Below, piece after piece: positions 8,184 through 17,097 of a stretch of DNA of 45,943 nt (position 1 is the first letter of the stretch; each line of letters opens with the position of its first letter). A program made the position numbers and the translations under genes. The notes below the pieces were generated by a model. That model was not told the origin of the DNA. It saw only the letters and a list, made by a program, of their open reading frames with translations, and did no database searches. The DNA is from Shewanella sairae (GTDB lineage Bacteria > Pseudomonadota > Gammaproteobacteria > Enterobacterales > Shewanellaceae): assembly GCF_023283535.1 (NCBI RefSeq), contig NZ_JAKILT010000041.1, forward strand, positions 1 to 45,943. The letters are read 5' to 3'.

Positions 8184-9314
8184 ATGAAAATCCTTGCCGA
8201 TGAAAATATGCCTTATGTTCAGCAGTTATTTGGTGATTTAGGCACGATTGAAACTGTCAACGGTAGGGAGTTAACGCCCGAGCAGGTTCAAGAGGCCGAT
8301 GTACTGCTGGTTCGCTCGGTCACTAAAGTGAATCAAGCATTGTTGGCGCTAAATAACAAACTGAAATTTGTTGGCAGTGCCACTATCGGCACAGATCATA
8401 TTGATCAAGAGTACCTAGCAAGTCGTAATATTCCTTTTTCTAATGCGCCAGGCTGTAACGCCACGGCTGTGGGTGAGTTTGCCTTTATCGCCATGCTTGA
8501 GTTAGCACAGCGCTTTAATAGTTCATTAAAAGGCAAAGTTGTCGGTATTGTCGGTGCTGGCAATACCGGTACGGCAGTGGCGAAATGTCTTGAGGCTTAT
8601 GGCATTGAGGTGCTGCTTAATGATCCCTTATTGCAACAAAGCGGTGATCCTCGTTGCTTTGTATCGCTCGATACCTTAATTGCAAAGTGTGATGTGATTA
8701 GTTTGCATGTGCCGATTACTCAGCAAGGCGAACACAAAACTTGGTACTTGTTTGACGAAGCGCGCTTAAATACCTTAGCTGAAAACACCTGGCTGCTAAA
8801 TTGCTGCCGCGGTGAAGTGATAGACAATCGTGCTTTAATCAAGTTTAAGCAGCATAGGGACGACGTAAAAGTGGTACTCGATGTATGGGAAGGTGAGCCT
8901 AATCCTATGGAGGAGCTTGTGCCTTATATCGAATTTTGTACGCCACATATTGCAGGCTATTCATTAGAAGGCAAAGCCCGTGGCACTTATATGCTTTACC
9001 AAAAGCTAGCAGAGGTTCTTAAATTATCGGTGTCTAAAGAAATGGACACGTTATTACCTAAGCTTTGGAGTGAACAGCTTTCTATCGCCGAAATAAGCAG
9101 CGAAAGAGCGTTGTTGCAGTTGGCTCGATTTGTTTATGATTTACGCGATGATGACGAATTATTTAGAAAACAGTTTCTAAAAAGTCAGGGGTTTGATCAG
9201 ATGAGAAAAAATCACACTCATCGCCGTGAATTTAGTGCATTAAAGGTAGGCAACACAGGGCAAACTAATGTAAATTGGTTATCCAATTTAGGGTTTTCAG
9301 GAGTCGAGCTGTAA
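8184..9314 (+). CDS. pdxB: Erythronate-4-phosphate dehydrogenase
   Basis: PdxB oxidises 4-phosphoerythronate in de novo pyridoxal 5'-phosphate synthesis. The 376-residue protein begins '[11 protein letters not shown]' as in the family and has 'RSVTKVN', the Rossmann motif '[13 protein letters not shown]' near residue 120, and the D-2-hydroxyacid dehydrogenase active site: about Arg209 in '[10 protein letters not shown]', the Glu of 'VWEGEP', and about His255 in '[15 protein letters not shown]'. Codons TTG 8172 and ATG 8181 are in frame. I prefer ATG 8184 since GGGA lies at a proper distance and homologues start MKIL. A TAGAAT hexamer at 8138-8143 may be the -10 element. asd begins two bases after its stop, giving a pdxB-asd transcript as in the pdxB-usg pair of E. 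coli. Confidence 0.95.
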   Translation: MKILADENMPYVQQLFGDLGTIETVNGRELTPEQVQEADVLLVRSVTKVNQALLALNNKLKFVGSATIGTDHIDQEYLASRNIPFSNAPGCNATAVGEFAFIAMLELAQRFNSSLKGKVVGIVGAGNTGTAVAKCLEAYGIEVLLNDPLLQQSGDPRCFVSLDTLIAKCDVISLHVPITQQGEHKTWYLFDEARLNTLAENTWLLNCCRGEVIDNRALIKFKQHRDDVKVVLDVWEGEPNPMEELVPYIEFCTPHIAGYSLEGKARGTYMLYQKLAEVLKLSVSKEMDTLLPKLWSEQLSIAEISSERALLQLARFVYDLRDDDELFRKQFLKSQGFDQMRKNHTHRREFSALKVGNTGQTNVNWLSNLGFSGVEL

Positions 9315-9316
9315 TT

Positions 9317-10333
9317 ATGTCGCAGGAATTTAATGTTGTCGTATTAGGTGCATCGGGCGCAGTGGGTCAAACAATGATTGAGATCCTTGAAGAGCGTAAC
9401 TTTCCGATTGCTAATTTATATCCATTAGCAAGCAGCCGCAGTGCCGGTGATACGGTGAGCTTCCACGGTAAACAGGTCGAAATCTTAGATGTAGATACCT
9501 TTGACTGGTCACAGGCGCAAATCGGTTTCTTCTCTGCTGGTGGTGATGTGTCTGCTAAGTGGGCGCCTATTGCTGCTGAAAATGGTTGTGTTGTCATCGA
9601 CAATACTTCTCACTTTAGATATGACATCGATGTACCGTTAGTCATTCCAGAAGTTAACCCAGAAGCGATTGCGGATTTTAGAAACCGCAATATTATTGCT
9701 AATCCAAACTGTTCAACCATTCAAATGTTGGTTGCGCTAAAGCCAATCTATGATGCTTACGGTATTTCACGCATTAACGTGGCAACATACCAGTCAGTGT
9801 CAGGTTCTGGTAAGCAAGCGATTGAAGAGCTAGCGGGGCAATGCGCTAAGTTGCTGCAAGGTTTACCGGTTGAGCCTAAGACTTATCCTAAGCAAATTGC
9901 GTTTAACGTGTTGCCGCAAATTGATAAGTTTATGGACAATGGCTACACCAAAGAAGAGATGAAAATGGTGTGGGAAACGCAGAAGATTTTCGGCGATGAC
10001 AGCATCGTTGTTAATCCAACGGCGGTTCGTGTGCCGGTTTTCTACGGCCACTCTGAAGCGATTCATTTAGAAACATTACAACCTGTAGATGCTGAAGATG
10101 TTAAATCAGTATTGCGTGGTGCTGCTGGCGTAGAGTTGTTTGAAGGTGATGAAGATTATCCAACAGCAATAACCGAAGGTGCTGGTAACGATCCTGTTTA
10201 TGTTGGTCGTGTAAGAAAAGATATTTCTCACGAGAATGGCATAAACCTTTGGGTTGTATCAGATAATATCCGTAAAGGTGCTGCACTAAACAGTGTACAA
10301 ATTGCTGAGGTTTTAATCAGAGATTATTATTAA
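9317..10333 (+). CDS. asd: Aspartate-semialdehyde dehydrogenase
   Basis: Asd reduces aspartyl phosphate to aspartate semialdehyde with NADPH, the branch point to lysine, diaminopimelate, threonine and methionine. The 338-residue protein shows 'VVLGASGAVGQTM' (8-20), the catalytic Cys132 in 'NPNCSTIQM', 'SVSGSGKQAIEEL', the substrate-binding 'VPVFYGHSEAIHLE' and 'GRVRKD'. Its length and sequence type match the shorter Vibrio/Pseudomonas-style Asd and the E. coli paralogue Usg, which sits at the same place after pdxB. The active-site cysteine favours a true Asd. The start ATG 9317 is two bases after the pdxB stop. A frame from 9275 inside pdxB is not supported by homology. A strong terminator follows. 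Confidence 0.93.
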   Translation: MSQEFNVVVLGASGAVGQTMIEILEERNFPIANLYPLASSRSAGDTVSFHGKQVEILDVDTFDWSQAQIGFFSAGGDVSAKWAPIAAENGCVVIDNTSHFRYDIDVPLVIPEVNPEAIADFRNRNIIANPNCSTIQMLVALKPIYDAYGISRINVATYQSVSGSGKQAIEELAGQCAKLLQGLPVEPKTYPKQIAFNVLPQIDKFMDNGYTKEEMKMVWETQKIFGDDSIVVNPTAVRVPVFYGHSEAIHLETLQPVDAEDVKSVLRGAAGVELFEGDEDYPTAITEGAGNDPVYVGRVRKDISHENGINLWVVSDNIRKGAALNSVQIAEVLIRDYY

Positions 10334-10361
10334 TCTTTGGTTTTAATATAAGTAAATGATG

Positions 10362-10390
10362 AAAAAGCCCGCATTACGCGGGCTTTTTAT
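10362..10390 (+). terminator. Rho-independent terminator of pdxB-asd
   Basis: Perfect 11-bp stem AAAAAGCCCGC (10362-10372) / GCGGGCTTTTT (10378-10388) with a 5-nt loop and T tail, 29 bases after the asd stop. Confidence 0.92.
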
Positions 10391-10460
10391 GTTTTAAAGA
10401 TGTGAACAGTAGCAGGGCACTGGAATCTAGTTTATAGTAATCTCAATAAATACAATTGCC

Positions 10461-10499
10461 TAAAGCTCGTCACCAGGGTGGTGACACAAGCGTGCTTTA
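10461..10499 (+). promoter_or_regulatory. Stem-loop in the fimV 5' leader
   Basis: GTCACC (10469-10474) pairs with GGTGAC (10480-10485) around an AGGGT loop, and TAAAGC (10461-10466) with GCTTTA (10494-10499) could extend it. The structure ends 2-3 bases before the fimV ribosome binding site (GGGAAGGA, 10502-10509), so it may affect translation. No known riboswitch consensus is recognised. Confidence 0.4.
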
Positions 10500-10512
10500 A
10501 AGGGAAGGATTG

Positions 10513-13491
10513 ATGAACTTTCGCACTTCATATCTTGTTGGCTTACTCGCTACAGGGATAGTCGTCACTGCTGCGCCAGCGATTAATATGGCTACAGCTG
10601 CAGAACTATTAAGAATTACTGGCCCCGACGGTCAAGTGAAGCCTGTTATTCAAGCTAGCCAAGATAAAGCGCAAAGCGTTAATAACAGTGTGCGTCAATA
10701 TGGCCCAACGACTTCGTCTGATACGTTTTGGAGTATTTCCCAAGCGATAAAGCCTGACAATGGCGTTACGGTTTATCAAGTTATGGCCGCTTTGTATGAT
10801 GCAAACCCGCATGCATTTTCAGGTAATAACTACAATAGTTTAGAGCGCGGTATGATCCTGCTAGTGCCAAGCAGAGAAGTCATGTTGCAGACATCGCAAG
10901 TTGCGGCGAAAACACGCGCGGAACAAAATGATGAGCGCTGGGCTGCGACAACAGCCGTAAAGCCTCAAGCAGTGGCTCCTGCGATTTCTCCTGCTAAACC
11001 AGCAACACCAACTTCAGCACTAAAAGCGCAACCAAATCCCTTAATCGCAGAATTGTCTGAAGAAGTTCAAATGTTAACGCGTCAAGTTGAAGCTATTCAG
11101 GCAAAAAACCTGGAGCTGACAGACGAATTAGCAAGAGCAAGTGATGAGATTGTCGTGGGCTCATCAGATACTGCAGCCTTTCAAGATGAAATTAGTCAAC
11201 TAAAGCAAGAAAATGCTCTGTTAAAACAAGCACTGCAAGATGCTAAATCTGAGTCCGCTGCACTTAAGCAAGAAGTAGAAGCGACACAGCAGCAAGTCGC
11301 GAGTACCAGTGAGCCACAAGTCGAGCCGACCTCTGATTTATGGCGTACGATAATGGATAACCCTGTGTTATTGATTTTAGGGGCAGTGTTACCAGCAATT
11401 TTGGTTATTGGTTTAGTTTGGCTGTTTATTCGTCGTAAGAGTGAAACGACAAATGAAGCACCAGCCAACGATGCAAATAACGATAATGATACTGGCGCTG
11501 CAGATATTGCTCACGAGCCTAAAATGGATGATGCCGATGATTTGGCTGTTCATTTAGATACTGAGGAAACGATTGAGCAAGATCCATTGACGGGGCTTGC
11601 TGTCGGCGCAATGGCTCAATCAGAGCAAGATGAACAAGATATTGTAGTAGAAGACTCCCAAGATGATGGCCAATCACTCGATGATTTATGGGCTGAAGCA
11701 ATGGGAGAGCAGGAACAAACAGACGGCAATGATGACGTCAACGCTATCGCTCAACCAGCAGAAGATGACTTTGATTCATTACTGGCAGACCTTGATGCGC
11801 CGAGCTCAAGTAGCGAGCAAGAAGCATCAACCAAGATTACTAAAAATAGTGATGAAGAAGATTTAGATGCTTTATTGGCTGGTTTCGATGCGCCTGATGA
11901 GCCTGCAGTAAACAAGGCCAATGACCCCCAAATTGACAATGAGCAAGATGAAGACCTTGATGCTTTATTTGCTGGGTTTGATGAAGTTGATAAAACTGAG
12001 CTGGATTTGGCAGACACTAGCAAGCAAACCGCTGAAGATAATGTTGATAACAGCGTAAACGCTGAAGCTAACACGACAGAAGATCTCGATGCATTACTTG
12101 CAGGCTTTGATGAACCACAAGCTAACTCAACTGAACTTGAGCAATCCTCAGTTGCAGAGAGTGCAGGCGAAGCATTTGATTTTAGCCTTGATGGCAGTAC
12201 TGACTCTACTGAGAATCGTCGTGCTGATGATGACATTGACGCATTGCTTGCAGGCTTTGATGAACCAAAAGCTGAGACGACTGAGCTTGAGCAATCCTCA
12301 GTTGCAGAGAGTGCAGGCGAAGCACTTGATTTCAGCCTTGATGACAGTACTGACTCTACTGAGAATCCTAGCGCTGATGATGACATTGACGCATTGCTTG
12401 CTGGCTTCGATGAGCCTCAAGCTGAGACGACTGAGCTTGAGCAATCGCCAGTTGCAGATAGTGCAACCGAAGCACTTGATTTCAGCCTTGATGACAGTAC
12501 TGACTCTACTGAGAATCGTAGCGCTGGTGAAGACATTGACGCATTACTTGCTAGCTTTGATGAACCAAATGATAAAGCTATAGAATCCGATTTTGATGAA
12601 GAGCCTGCATCTGCAGTCAGTAATCAAGATGACTTAGATACATTATTGGCTTCACTTGAAAGTGAAAAAGACGAAAATGACAGTGATTCGAAAGATATTG
12701 ATACCCTGTCTGATGAAATGGCGGCGGAGCTAGAGTTAGGCTTTGAAATTGCAGCTGAGCTTGAAGATGATGACCCAAATAGCCAAGACAAGTCCGACAG
12801 CGAACTTGACAGTGAACTTGATGCATTGCTTGCCGATCTTGACTCGCCAGCTGACGTTGGCGGTTCTCATGTAGATAACATAGACAATGTTGAAGCTAAA
12901 CTTGAAGACTTAGCGCCACAGCAACAAGACGATAAAAGCTTAGACTTTGATTCAAATATTGATTTCTCAGCGCCTAAAGAACTTTCTGATGATGAATTAT
13001 TCAGTAGTTTAGCTGCTGAAGGTGACGGTCAAAGTTCAGCTAACTTTGCTGACGACGATGCATTCACGCTCGATGACAATAGCAAAATGACTGTTGATGA
13101 AGCCCTTGCAGCACTTGATGCAGAAGAGGTCGTAAGCAGTCAATCTTCTAAAAAAGACTTTGCTCAAGATGAATTAAGTTCATTTCAAAAAGATAATGAC
13201 TTTATAGACATTGATATGCTGCTAAGTGAAGCAGATGAAGATAATAGCGATATTGATCTTTATAAGCAGTTTGATGTGGATATGGGGGAACTTGATTCGT
13301 TAATGGGCAACTCGGCAATGGTCGATGTTGACGATGAAGAGAACTCTATCAACGCTAAGTTAGATCTTGCGCGTGCATACATTGAAATTGATGATAATGA
13401 CAGTGCGAGTGCTTTGCTAAAAGAGGTGGAGCTTGATGGTAACGAGCGACAACAAGCGGAAGCTGCGCGATTACAGAAAGAGTTAGTCTAA
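10513..13491 (+). CDS. fimV: FimV/HubP-type polar peptidoglycan-binding membrane protein
   Basis: FimV/HubP proteins mark the cell pole and organise type IV pili, chemotaxis and chromosome-origin proteins there. The 992-residue protein has the expected order. A signal-like N-terminus (1-30) is followed by 'LLRITGPDG', the FimV LysM-like domain (about 62-120, ending 'LERGMILLVPSREV'), and a predicted coiled coil (about 175-255). One transmembrane helix (about 288-305, 'LILGAVLPAILVIGLVWLFI') leads to a very acidic cytoplasmic region built on D-LDALLAGFDEP units, and a C-terminal FimV TPR-like domain (about 945-992, 'INAKLDLARAYIEIDDNDSA'). Three near-identical 50-residue repeats lie in the acidic region. 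The start is ATG 10513 behind AAGGA. It stands alone between two terminators in the position typical of Shewanella and Vibrio, between asd and truA. Confidence 0.93.
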   Translation: MNFRTSYLVGLLATGIVVTAAPAINMATAAELLRITGPDGQVKPVIQASQDKAQSVNNSVRQYGPTTSSDTFWSISQAIKPDNGVTVYQVMAALYDANPHAFSGNNYNSLERGMILLVPSREVMLQTSQVAAKTRAEQNDERWAATTAVKPQAVAPAISPAKPATPTSALKAQPNPLIAELSEEVQMLTRQVEAIQAKNLELTDELARASDEIVVGSSDTAAFQDEISQLKQENALLKQALQDAKSESAALKQEVEATQQQVASTSEPQVEPTSDLWRTIMDNPVLLILGAVLPAILVIGLVWLFIRRKSETTNEAPANDANNDNDTGAADIAHEPKMDDADDLAVHLDTEETIEQDPLTGLAVGAMAQSEQDEQDIVVEDSQDDGQSLDDLWAEAMGEQEQTDGNDDVNAIAQPAEDDFDSLLADLDAPSSSSEQEASTKITKNSDEEDLDALLAGFDAPDEPAVNKANDPQIDNEQDEDLDALFAGFDEVDKTELDLADTSKQTAEDNVDNSVNAEANTTEDLDALLAGFDEPQANSTELEQSSVAESAGEAFDFSLDGSTDSTENRRADDDIDALLAGFDEPKAETTELEQSSVAESAGEALDFSLDDSTDSTENPSADDDIDALLAGFDEPQAETTELEQSPVADSATEALDFSLDDSTDSTENRSAGEDIDALLASFDEPNDKAIESDFDEEPASAVSNQDDLDTLLASLESEKDENDSDSKDIDTLSDEMAAELELGFEIAAELEDDDPNSQDKSDSELDSELDALLADLDSPADVGGSHVDNIDNVEAKLEDLAPQQQDDKSLDFDSNIDFSAPKELSDDELFSSLAAEGDGQSSANFADDDAFTLDDNSKMTVDEALAALDAEEVVSSQSSKKDFAQDELSSFQKDNDFIDIDMLLSEADEDNSDIDLYKQFDVDMGELDSLMGNSAMVDVDDEENSINAKLDLARAYIEIDDNDSASALLKEVELDGNERQQAEAARLQKELV
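12077..12526 (+). repeat. Three tandem 150-bp coding repeats in fimV
   Basis: The unit starting (D/E)D(I/L)DALLAGFDEP and ending DSTDSTEN-x-x-x-D repeats with an exact period of 50 codons from about 12077, 12227 and 12377. The second and third copies are almost identical at DNA level. A shortened, more diverged fourth copy follows ('DIDALLASFDEP'). Looser DALLAGFD units flank the array. Confidence 0.9.
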
Positions 13492-13502
13492 TTTAGTCCA
13501 AT

Positions 13503-13529
13503 AAAAACGGCGCCTATGGCGCCTTTTTT
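13503..13529 (+). terminator. Rho-independent terminator of fimV
   Basis: GGCGCC (13509-13514) / GGCGCC (13518-13523) with a TAT loop, flanked by A and T runs, starting 12 bases after the fimV stop. Confidence 0.85.
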
Positions 13530-13650
13530 ATACTCATCGTTTGTCCTGAGTATGTTAGAATCGCCGCCAATAATTAGATTTTGCCTATTTGACTATGTTG
13601 AACTTAATCCATGGTCAGATAGCTGTTGAACCGAGTGATAGAGGTGTTAA

Positions 13651-14436
13651 ATGCGGGTTGTACTAGGAATAGAGTACGATGGTAGTCAATATTTCGGCTG
13701 GCAACGTCAGGCGGAAGTCGACACAGTGCAGGCGCGGTTAGAAAAAGCATTGTCGATAGTGGCTAACGAACCTATTGCCGTAAATTGCGCCGGACGCACT
13801 GATGCAGGTGTTTCTGCAACAGGACAAGTGGTCCATTTTGAAACCAATGCAGTGCGTAAAGATACAGCTTGGACGTTAGGCGTTAACGTTCACCTTCCTG
13901 ATAATATTGCGGTTCGTTGGGTTAAAGTAGTTGATGATGAGTTTCACGCTCGCTTTACTGCGACGGCTCGACGTTACCGTTATATGATTTATAACCACCA
14001 ACTGCGCCCTGGGATCTTGCGCGGCGGAGTCAGTCATTATCCAGGTGATATTGATGAAACCAAGATGCACCAAGCGGCACAATACCTGTTAGGTGAACAA
14101 GACTTTACCAGTTTTAGAGCAGTGCATTGCCAATCAAATACGCCGTTTCGCTGTGTGCATGAAGTCAATGTCACCCGTCAAGGCATGTATATTTGCGTTG
14201 ATATTAAAGCGAACGCGTTTTTACACCATATGGTGCGTAATATTGTCGGTTCACTATTGGAAGTTGGTTATGGTAATCAACCTGTAGAGTGGATCGAGCA
14301 ATTACTGGCACTTAAAGATAGAAACCAAGCTGCAGCAACCGCTAAACCCAATGGTTTGTACCTTGTCGATGTGACTTATCCAGAAAGCTATCAGTTGCCT
14401 AAATTAGCACTTGGTCCACTGTTTATGCTCGATTAG
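13651..14436 (+). CDS. truA: tRNA pseudouridine(38-40) synthase
   Basis: TruA isomerises uridines 38-40 in the anticodon stem-loop of tRNAs. The 261-residue protein begins '[20 protein letters not shown]', has the catalytic Asp51 in '[10 protein letters not shown]', then 'RYRYMIYN', '[12 protein letters not shown]', '[13 protein letters not shown]' and the C-terminal '[16 protein letters not shown]', all family signatures. ATG 13651 is preceded by GAGG. A TAGAAT -10 hexamer (13556-13561) with the GC-rich stretch CGCCGCC after it lies about 90 bases upstream. In E. coli and Vibrio, accD lies between truA and folC. Here only 79 bases separate them. Confidence 0.96.
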   Translation: MRVVLGIEYDGSQYFGWQRQAEVDTVQARLEKALSIVANEPIAVNCAGRTDAGVSATGQVVHFETNAVRKDTAWTLGVNVHLPDNIAVRWVKVVDDEFHARFTATARRYRYMIYNHQLRPGILRGGVSHYPGDIDETKMHQAAQYLLGEQDFTSFRAVHCQSNTPFRCVHEVNVTRQGMYICVDIKANAFLHHMVRNIVGSLLEVGYGNQPVEWIEQLLALKDRNQAAATAKPNGLYLVDVTYPESYQLPKLALGPLFMLD

Positions 14437-14515
14437 TTAACAGCTAAATGGTCCCAAATAAATAAAAGTCATCATCAGGGATGTTCCCTTTAACGGTTTT
14501 AAATGGAAAAGTTTT

Positions 14516-15802
14516 GTGATTGAAAATGACACATTAATGCAGGCCGCGCCGGGTCATGGCGCAACATTGCATACTTGGTTAGATTTTTTGTTGGCAATTC
14601 ATCCAACAGAAATTGATATGGGCTTAGCCCGAGTCGCTAAAGTCGCTGAGCGTTTAGGCGTCAATAAGTTAGACCACTGTAAAGTGGTAACCGTTGGCGG
14701 CACTAATGGTAAAGGCACCACGTGCGCCATGATAGAAGCGGCGCTGTTGATGTCGGGGCAAACGGTGGGCGTCTACAGTTCGCCGCATCTGCTTAATTAC
14801 AATGAGCGGGTTAGAGTCAATGGCGTTGATGCAAGCGATGCAGATCTAGTCGCTGCATTCGAAGCCATAGAGCTTGCACGTGCAGAGATTTCATTAACCT
14901 TCTTTGAATATGCCACGTTGGCGGGTCTATACCTGTTTAAGGCAGCCAAACTCGATGTCGTACTGCTTGAAGTTGGCCTCGGCGGGCGCTTAGATGCAAC
15001 CAATTTAATTGATGCCGATATCGCTGTTGTGACATCAATCGATTTAGATCATCAAGAGTATCTTGGCGATACCCGTGAGTTAGTTGGCGCCGAAAAGGCG
15101 GGGATTTTCCGTGCCGGTCGTCCAGCTATTGTCGGTGAGCCAGATTGCCCACAATCGGTAATTGCAGTGGCTAACCAAGCTCGCGCAGCGCTTTATCGTG
15201 TCAATGTTGACTTTAGTTATCAATGCACTCCACAAGACTGGCATTATCAAGGTAAGCAGCTTAATTTGGCTAAGCTACCATTACCGTTTTTGCCACAACC
15301 TAATGCTGCAACCGTTATCGCGGTACTTGAACACTTATGCCCAACAATACCTGCCGAGATTATTGCTAAAGCCGTTGGCGAAACTCAGCTTGCGGGTCGA
15401 TTAGAATATTTGAGTCAATCGCCAAAGGTGATTGTCGATGTGGCGCATAACCCTCATGCCGCACGTTATTTAAAATCGCGTTTGGCCGCAATACCAAAAG
15501 GGCGCTTGTTTGCGCTTTGTGGCATGCTTAAAGACAAAGATGCGCGTTCGGTATTACAAGAGCTGGCAAGCGATGTTGATGAGTGGTTTCTATGTGATTT
15601 AGCAGGGCCACGCGGGGCTTCGGCAATGGAGCTTAATGCTCTTATGCCAGAGCATGTAAATGTGCAAACATTTACACAGATGCAAGATGCTTGGCACGCT
15701 ATAAAGGCGAAAATGCACGCGGATGATGTTGTTATAGCGTTTGGCTCGTTCTATACCGTAGCGGGTTTTAAAGATTTGTTTAAGGGAGAAGAGCTTGTCT
15801 AG
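14516..15802 (+). CDS. folC: Dihydrofolate synthase / folylpolyglutamate synthase
   Basis: FolC adds glutamate to dihydropteroate and then further glutamates to folates, using ATP. The 428-residue protein shows the Mur-ligase-like ATP loop 'VGGTNGKGTTCAM' (about 60-72), 'GVYSSPHLLNYNERVRVNG', 'FFEYATLAGLYLF', 'LEVGLGGRLDATN', 'SIDLDHQEYLGDT' with the metal ligand histidine, 'EKAGI', and the C-terminal 'DVAHNPHAA'. The start is taken as GTG 14516 with GGAAAAG upstream. ATG 14537 is an alternative seven codons later without a clear ribosome binding site. It overlaps dedD by eight bases, so translation of the two is probably coupled. accD, its usual upstream neighbour, is not here. Confidence 0.94.
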   Translation: MIENDTLMQAAPGHGATLHTWLDFLLAIHPTEIDMGLARVAKVAERLGVNKLDHCKVVTVGGTNGKGTTCAMIEAALLMSGQTVGVYSSPHLLNYNERVRVNGVDASDADLVAAFEAIELARAEISLTFFEYATLAGLYLFKAAKLDVVLLEVGLGGRLDATNLIDADIAVVTSIDLDHQEYLGDTRELVGAEKAGIFRAGRPAIVGEPDCPQSVIAVANQARAALYRVNVDFSYQCTPQDWHYQGKQLNLAKLPLPFLPQPNAATVIAVLEHLCPTIPAEIIAKAVGETQLAGRLEYLSQSPKVIVDVAHNPHAARYLKSRLAAIPKGRLFALCGMLKDKDARSVLQELASDVDEWFLCDLAGPRGASAMELNALMPEHVNVQTFTQMQDAWHAIKAKMHADDVVIAFGSFYTVAGFKDLFKGEELV

Positions 15803-16397
15803 TCAATTTCAAAACCGTCTAGTGGGTGTCATTGTGATAGTAGCATTAGGGGTGATCTTTCTACCTGATGTATTAGATGGCAAAAAACAACGTGAAGAGG
15901 AGCAATTTGCTGAAATTCCTCTTAGGCCCGTAATTGAACAAGATGCTTTACCTGAACAAAATATCGATACACTCGATCTAGGTGCTAAGCAGTCGGACAC
16001 AGAGCAAGACGCTGAAAGCGGTGATGATTCTTGGCATATTGCAGAGCAAACTCCCACTCAGGCTCAAGCGTCAACTACCGAAAAAAAGCTTGCCGCAACT
16101 CAGCCTAAGGCAGAAGAAAAGCCGCAACCAAAACCTGCAACAAAGCCTTCAGCTGCTTGGACTATTCAACTTGGCAGCTTTAATAACGCGGCCAATGTGA
16201 AAGGGCTAGTTAACCGCCTCAGAACAAAAGGTTTTACCGCATATACATTGCCAACTAAACCCATTGATGGTCAGTTAACCAAAGTGTTTGTAGGGCCAAA
16301 TATCTCTAAAGATAAATTAAGCCGTATGCAAAACGATATCTTTAAACTCACAGAGCTAAAAGGGCGCATTGTTGCCTACAATCCTGTGGAAAAATAA
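15795..16397 (+). CDS. dedD: SPOR-domain cell-division protein DedD
   Basis: DedD is an inner-membrane protein that binds septal peptidoglycan through a SPOR domain and supports cell constriction. The 200-residue protein has the conserved N-terminus 'SSQFQNRLVGVIVIVALGVIFLPDVLDGKK' with one transmembrane helix (about 9-25). A Gln/Pro/Lys/Glu-rich linker (about 30-120) follows, then a C-terminal SPOR domain (about 121-198, 'AAWTIQLGSFNNAANVKGLV', 'VFVGPNISKD'). It starts with TTG at 15795, supported by AGGGAG six bases upstream and by the family N-terminus. The start lies inside the end of folC. The order folC-dedD-cvpA-purF is the same as in E. coli. Confidence 0.93.
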   Translation: MSSQFQNRLVGVIVIVALGVIFLPDVLDGKKQREEEQFAEIPLRPVIEQDALPEQNIDTLDLGAKQSDTEQDAESGDDSWHIAEQTPTQAQASTTEKKLAATQPKAEEKPQPKPATKPSAAWTIQLGSFNNAANVKGLVNRLRTKGFTAYTLPTKPIDGQLTKVFVGPNISKDKLSRMQNDIFKLTELKGRIVAYNPVEK

Positions 16398-16403
16398 TAA
16401 ACT

Positions 16404-16478
16404 GCGATTGTCTTTATCAGAGAAAAGGTTGTTTCGCCGTGAAAACGTGAGAAATAACTCTGTCTCTGATAGAATCGC
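16404..16478 (+). promoter_or_regulatory. cvpA promoter region with nested inverted repeats and a PurR-like core
   Basis: GCGATT (16404-16409) pairs with AATCGC (16473-16478), and TATCAGAGA (16415-16423) with TCTCTGATA (16463-16471). Between them is a small hairpin capped by GAAA (about 16438-16447). A probable -10 TAGAAT (16470-16475) and a weak -35 GTGAGA (16447-16452), 17 bases apart, overlap the element. The minus strand reads ACGTTTTC around 16440-16447, the right half of a PurR box, and purF/cvpA is PurR-controlled in E. coli. The left half of the PurR box is poor. Confidence 0.45.
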
Positions 16479-16512
16479 GCCGTCTTAACCCCTTTGCTGG
16501 ATTATTTCTTAA

Positions 16513-17001
16513 ATGGTTTGGATTGATTACGCCATCATTATTGTTATCGGACTATCAACTCTGATTAGTTTGGTCCGTGGTTTTGTTAAAGAAGCCATGT
16601 CTCTTGTTGTTTGGTTTGCCGCCTTTTTTATTGCCAGCCAGTTCTATTTAAAACTCGCAACGCATCTGACCCAGATGCAAGATGAATTTGTTCGTAACGG
16701 CGTTGCCATCGCTATTTTATTTGTTTCTACCCTTATTCTTGGCGCGTTAGTGAATTACCTCATTGGTCAATTGGTTTCTAAAACCGGATTGTCAGGCACA
16801 GACAGAGTGCTGGGCTTATGTTTTGGTGCCTTAAGGGGCGCATTAATCGTAAGCGCATTATTGTTTTTTATGGATGCTTTCACCGGAGCACCCAATACAA
16901 ATTGGTGGCAAGAGTCGACACTCGTGCCCGAATTTGGAGTTGTTATCCAGTGGTTTTTTGACTACGTGGAAAATACCTCAAGCTTTGTACCCAAAATATA
17001 A
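16513..17001 (+). CDS. cvpA: CvpA family inner-membrane protein
   Basis: CvpA is an inner-membrane protein first named for colicin V production and is needed for bile and envelope stress tolerance in enteric bacteria. Its molecular activity is unclear. The 162-residue protein has the typical start 'MVWIDYAIIIVIGLSTLISLVRGFVKEAMSLV', four hydrophobic helices (about 5-25, 29-47, 63-86 and 101-122) and the conserved 'TDRVLGLCFGALRGALIV'. It directly precedes purF, with 96 bases between, the standard order in gammaproteobacteria. It probably shares the purine-responsive promoter just upstream. Confidence 0.92.
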   Translation: MVWIDYAIIIVIGLSTLISLVRGFVKEAMSLVVWFAAFFIASQFYLKLATHLTQMQDEFVRNGVAIAILFVSTLILGALVNYLIGQLVSKTGLSGTDRVLGLCFGALRGALIVSALLFFMDAFTGAPNTNWWQESTLVPEFGVVIQWFFDYVENTSSFVPKI

Positions 17002-17097
17002 AATGCATTAAAGCATTACTTGGTTTTAGGCGGGTACCTACTCGCTTAAAGCAAAAATATTAAATAATAGAACATCTTACAACGAGGAAACTCACAC

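Noticed and set aside
10461..10499. Cyclic-di-GMP or other known riboswitch before fimV
   Set aside because: The leader is short and lacks the conserved cores of GEMM or other known riboswitch classes. Only a simple stem-loop is visible.
11751..12386. Long antisense open frame (Ser/Ala-rich, 211 codons) inside fimV
   Set aside because: It is the mirror of the acidic DALLAGFDEP repeats in fimV; its composition is explained by the opposite strand and it has no ribosome binding site.
12089..12583. Plus-strand overlapping frame inside the fimV repeats
   Set aside because: It is a frame shadow of the 150-bp repeats, Leu/Met-rich without any recognisable domain.
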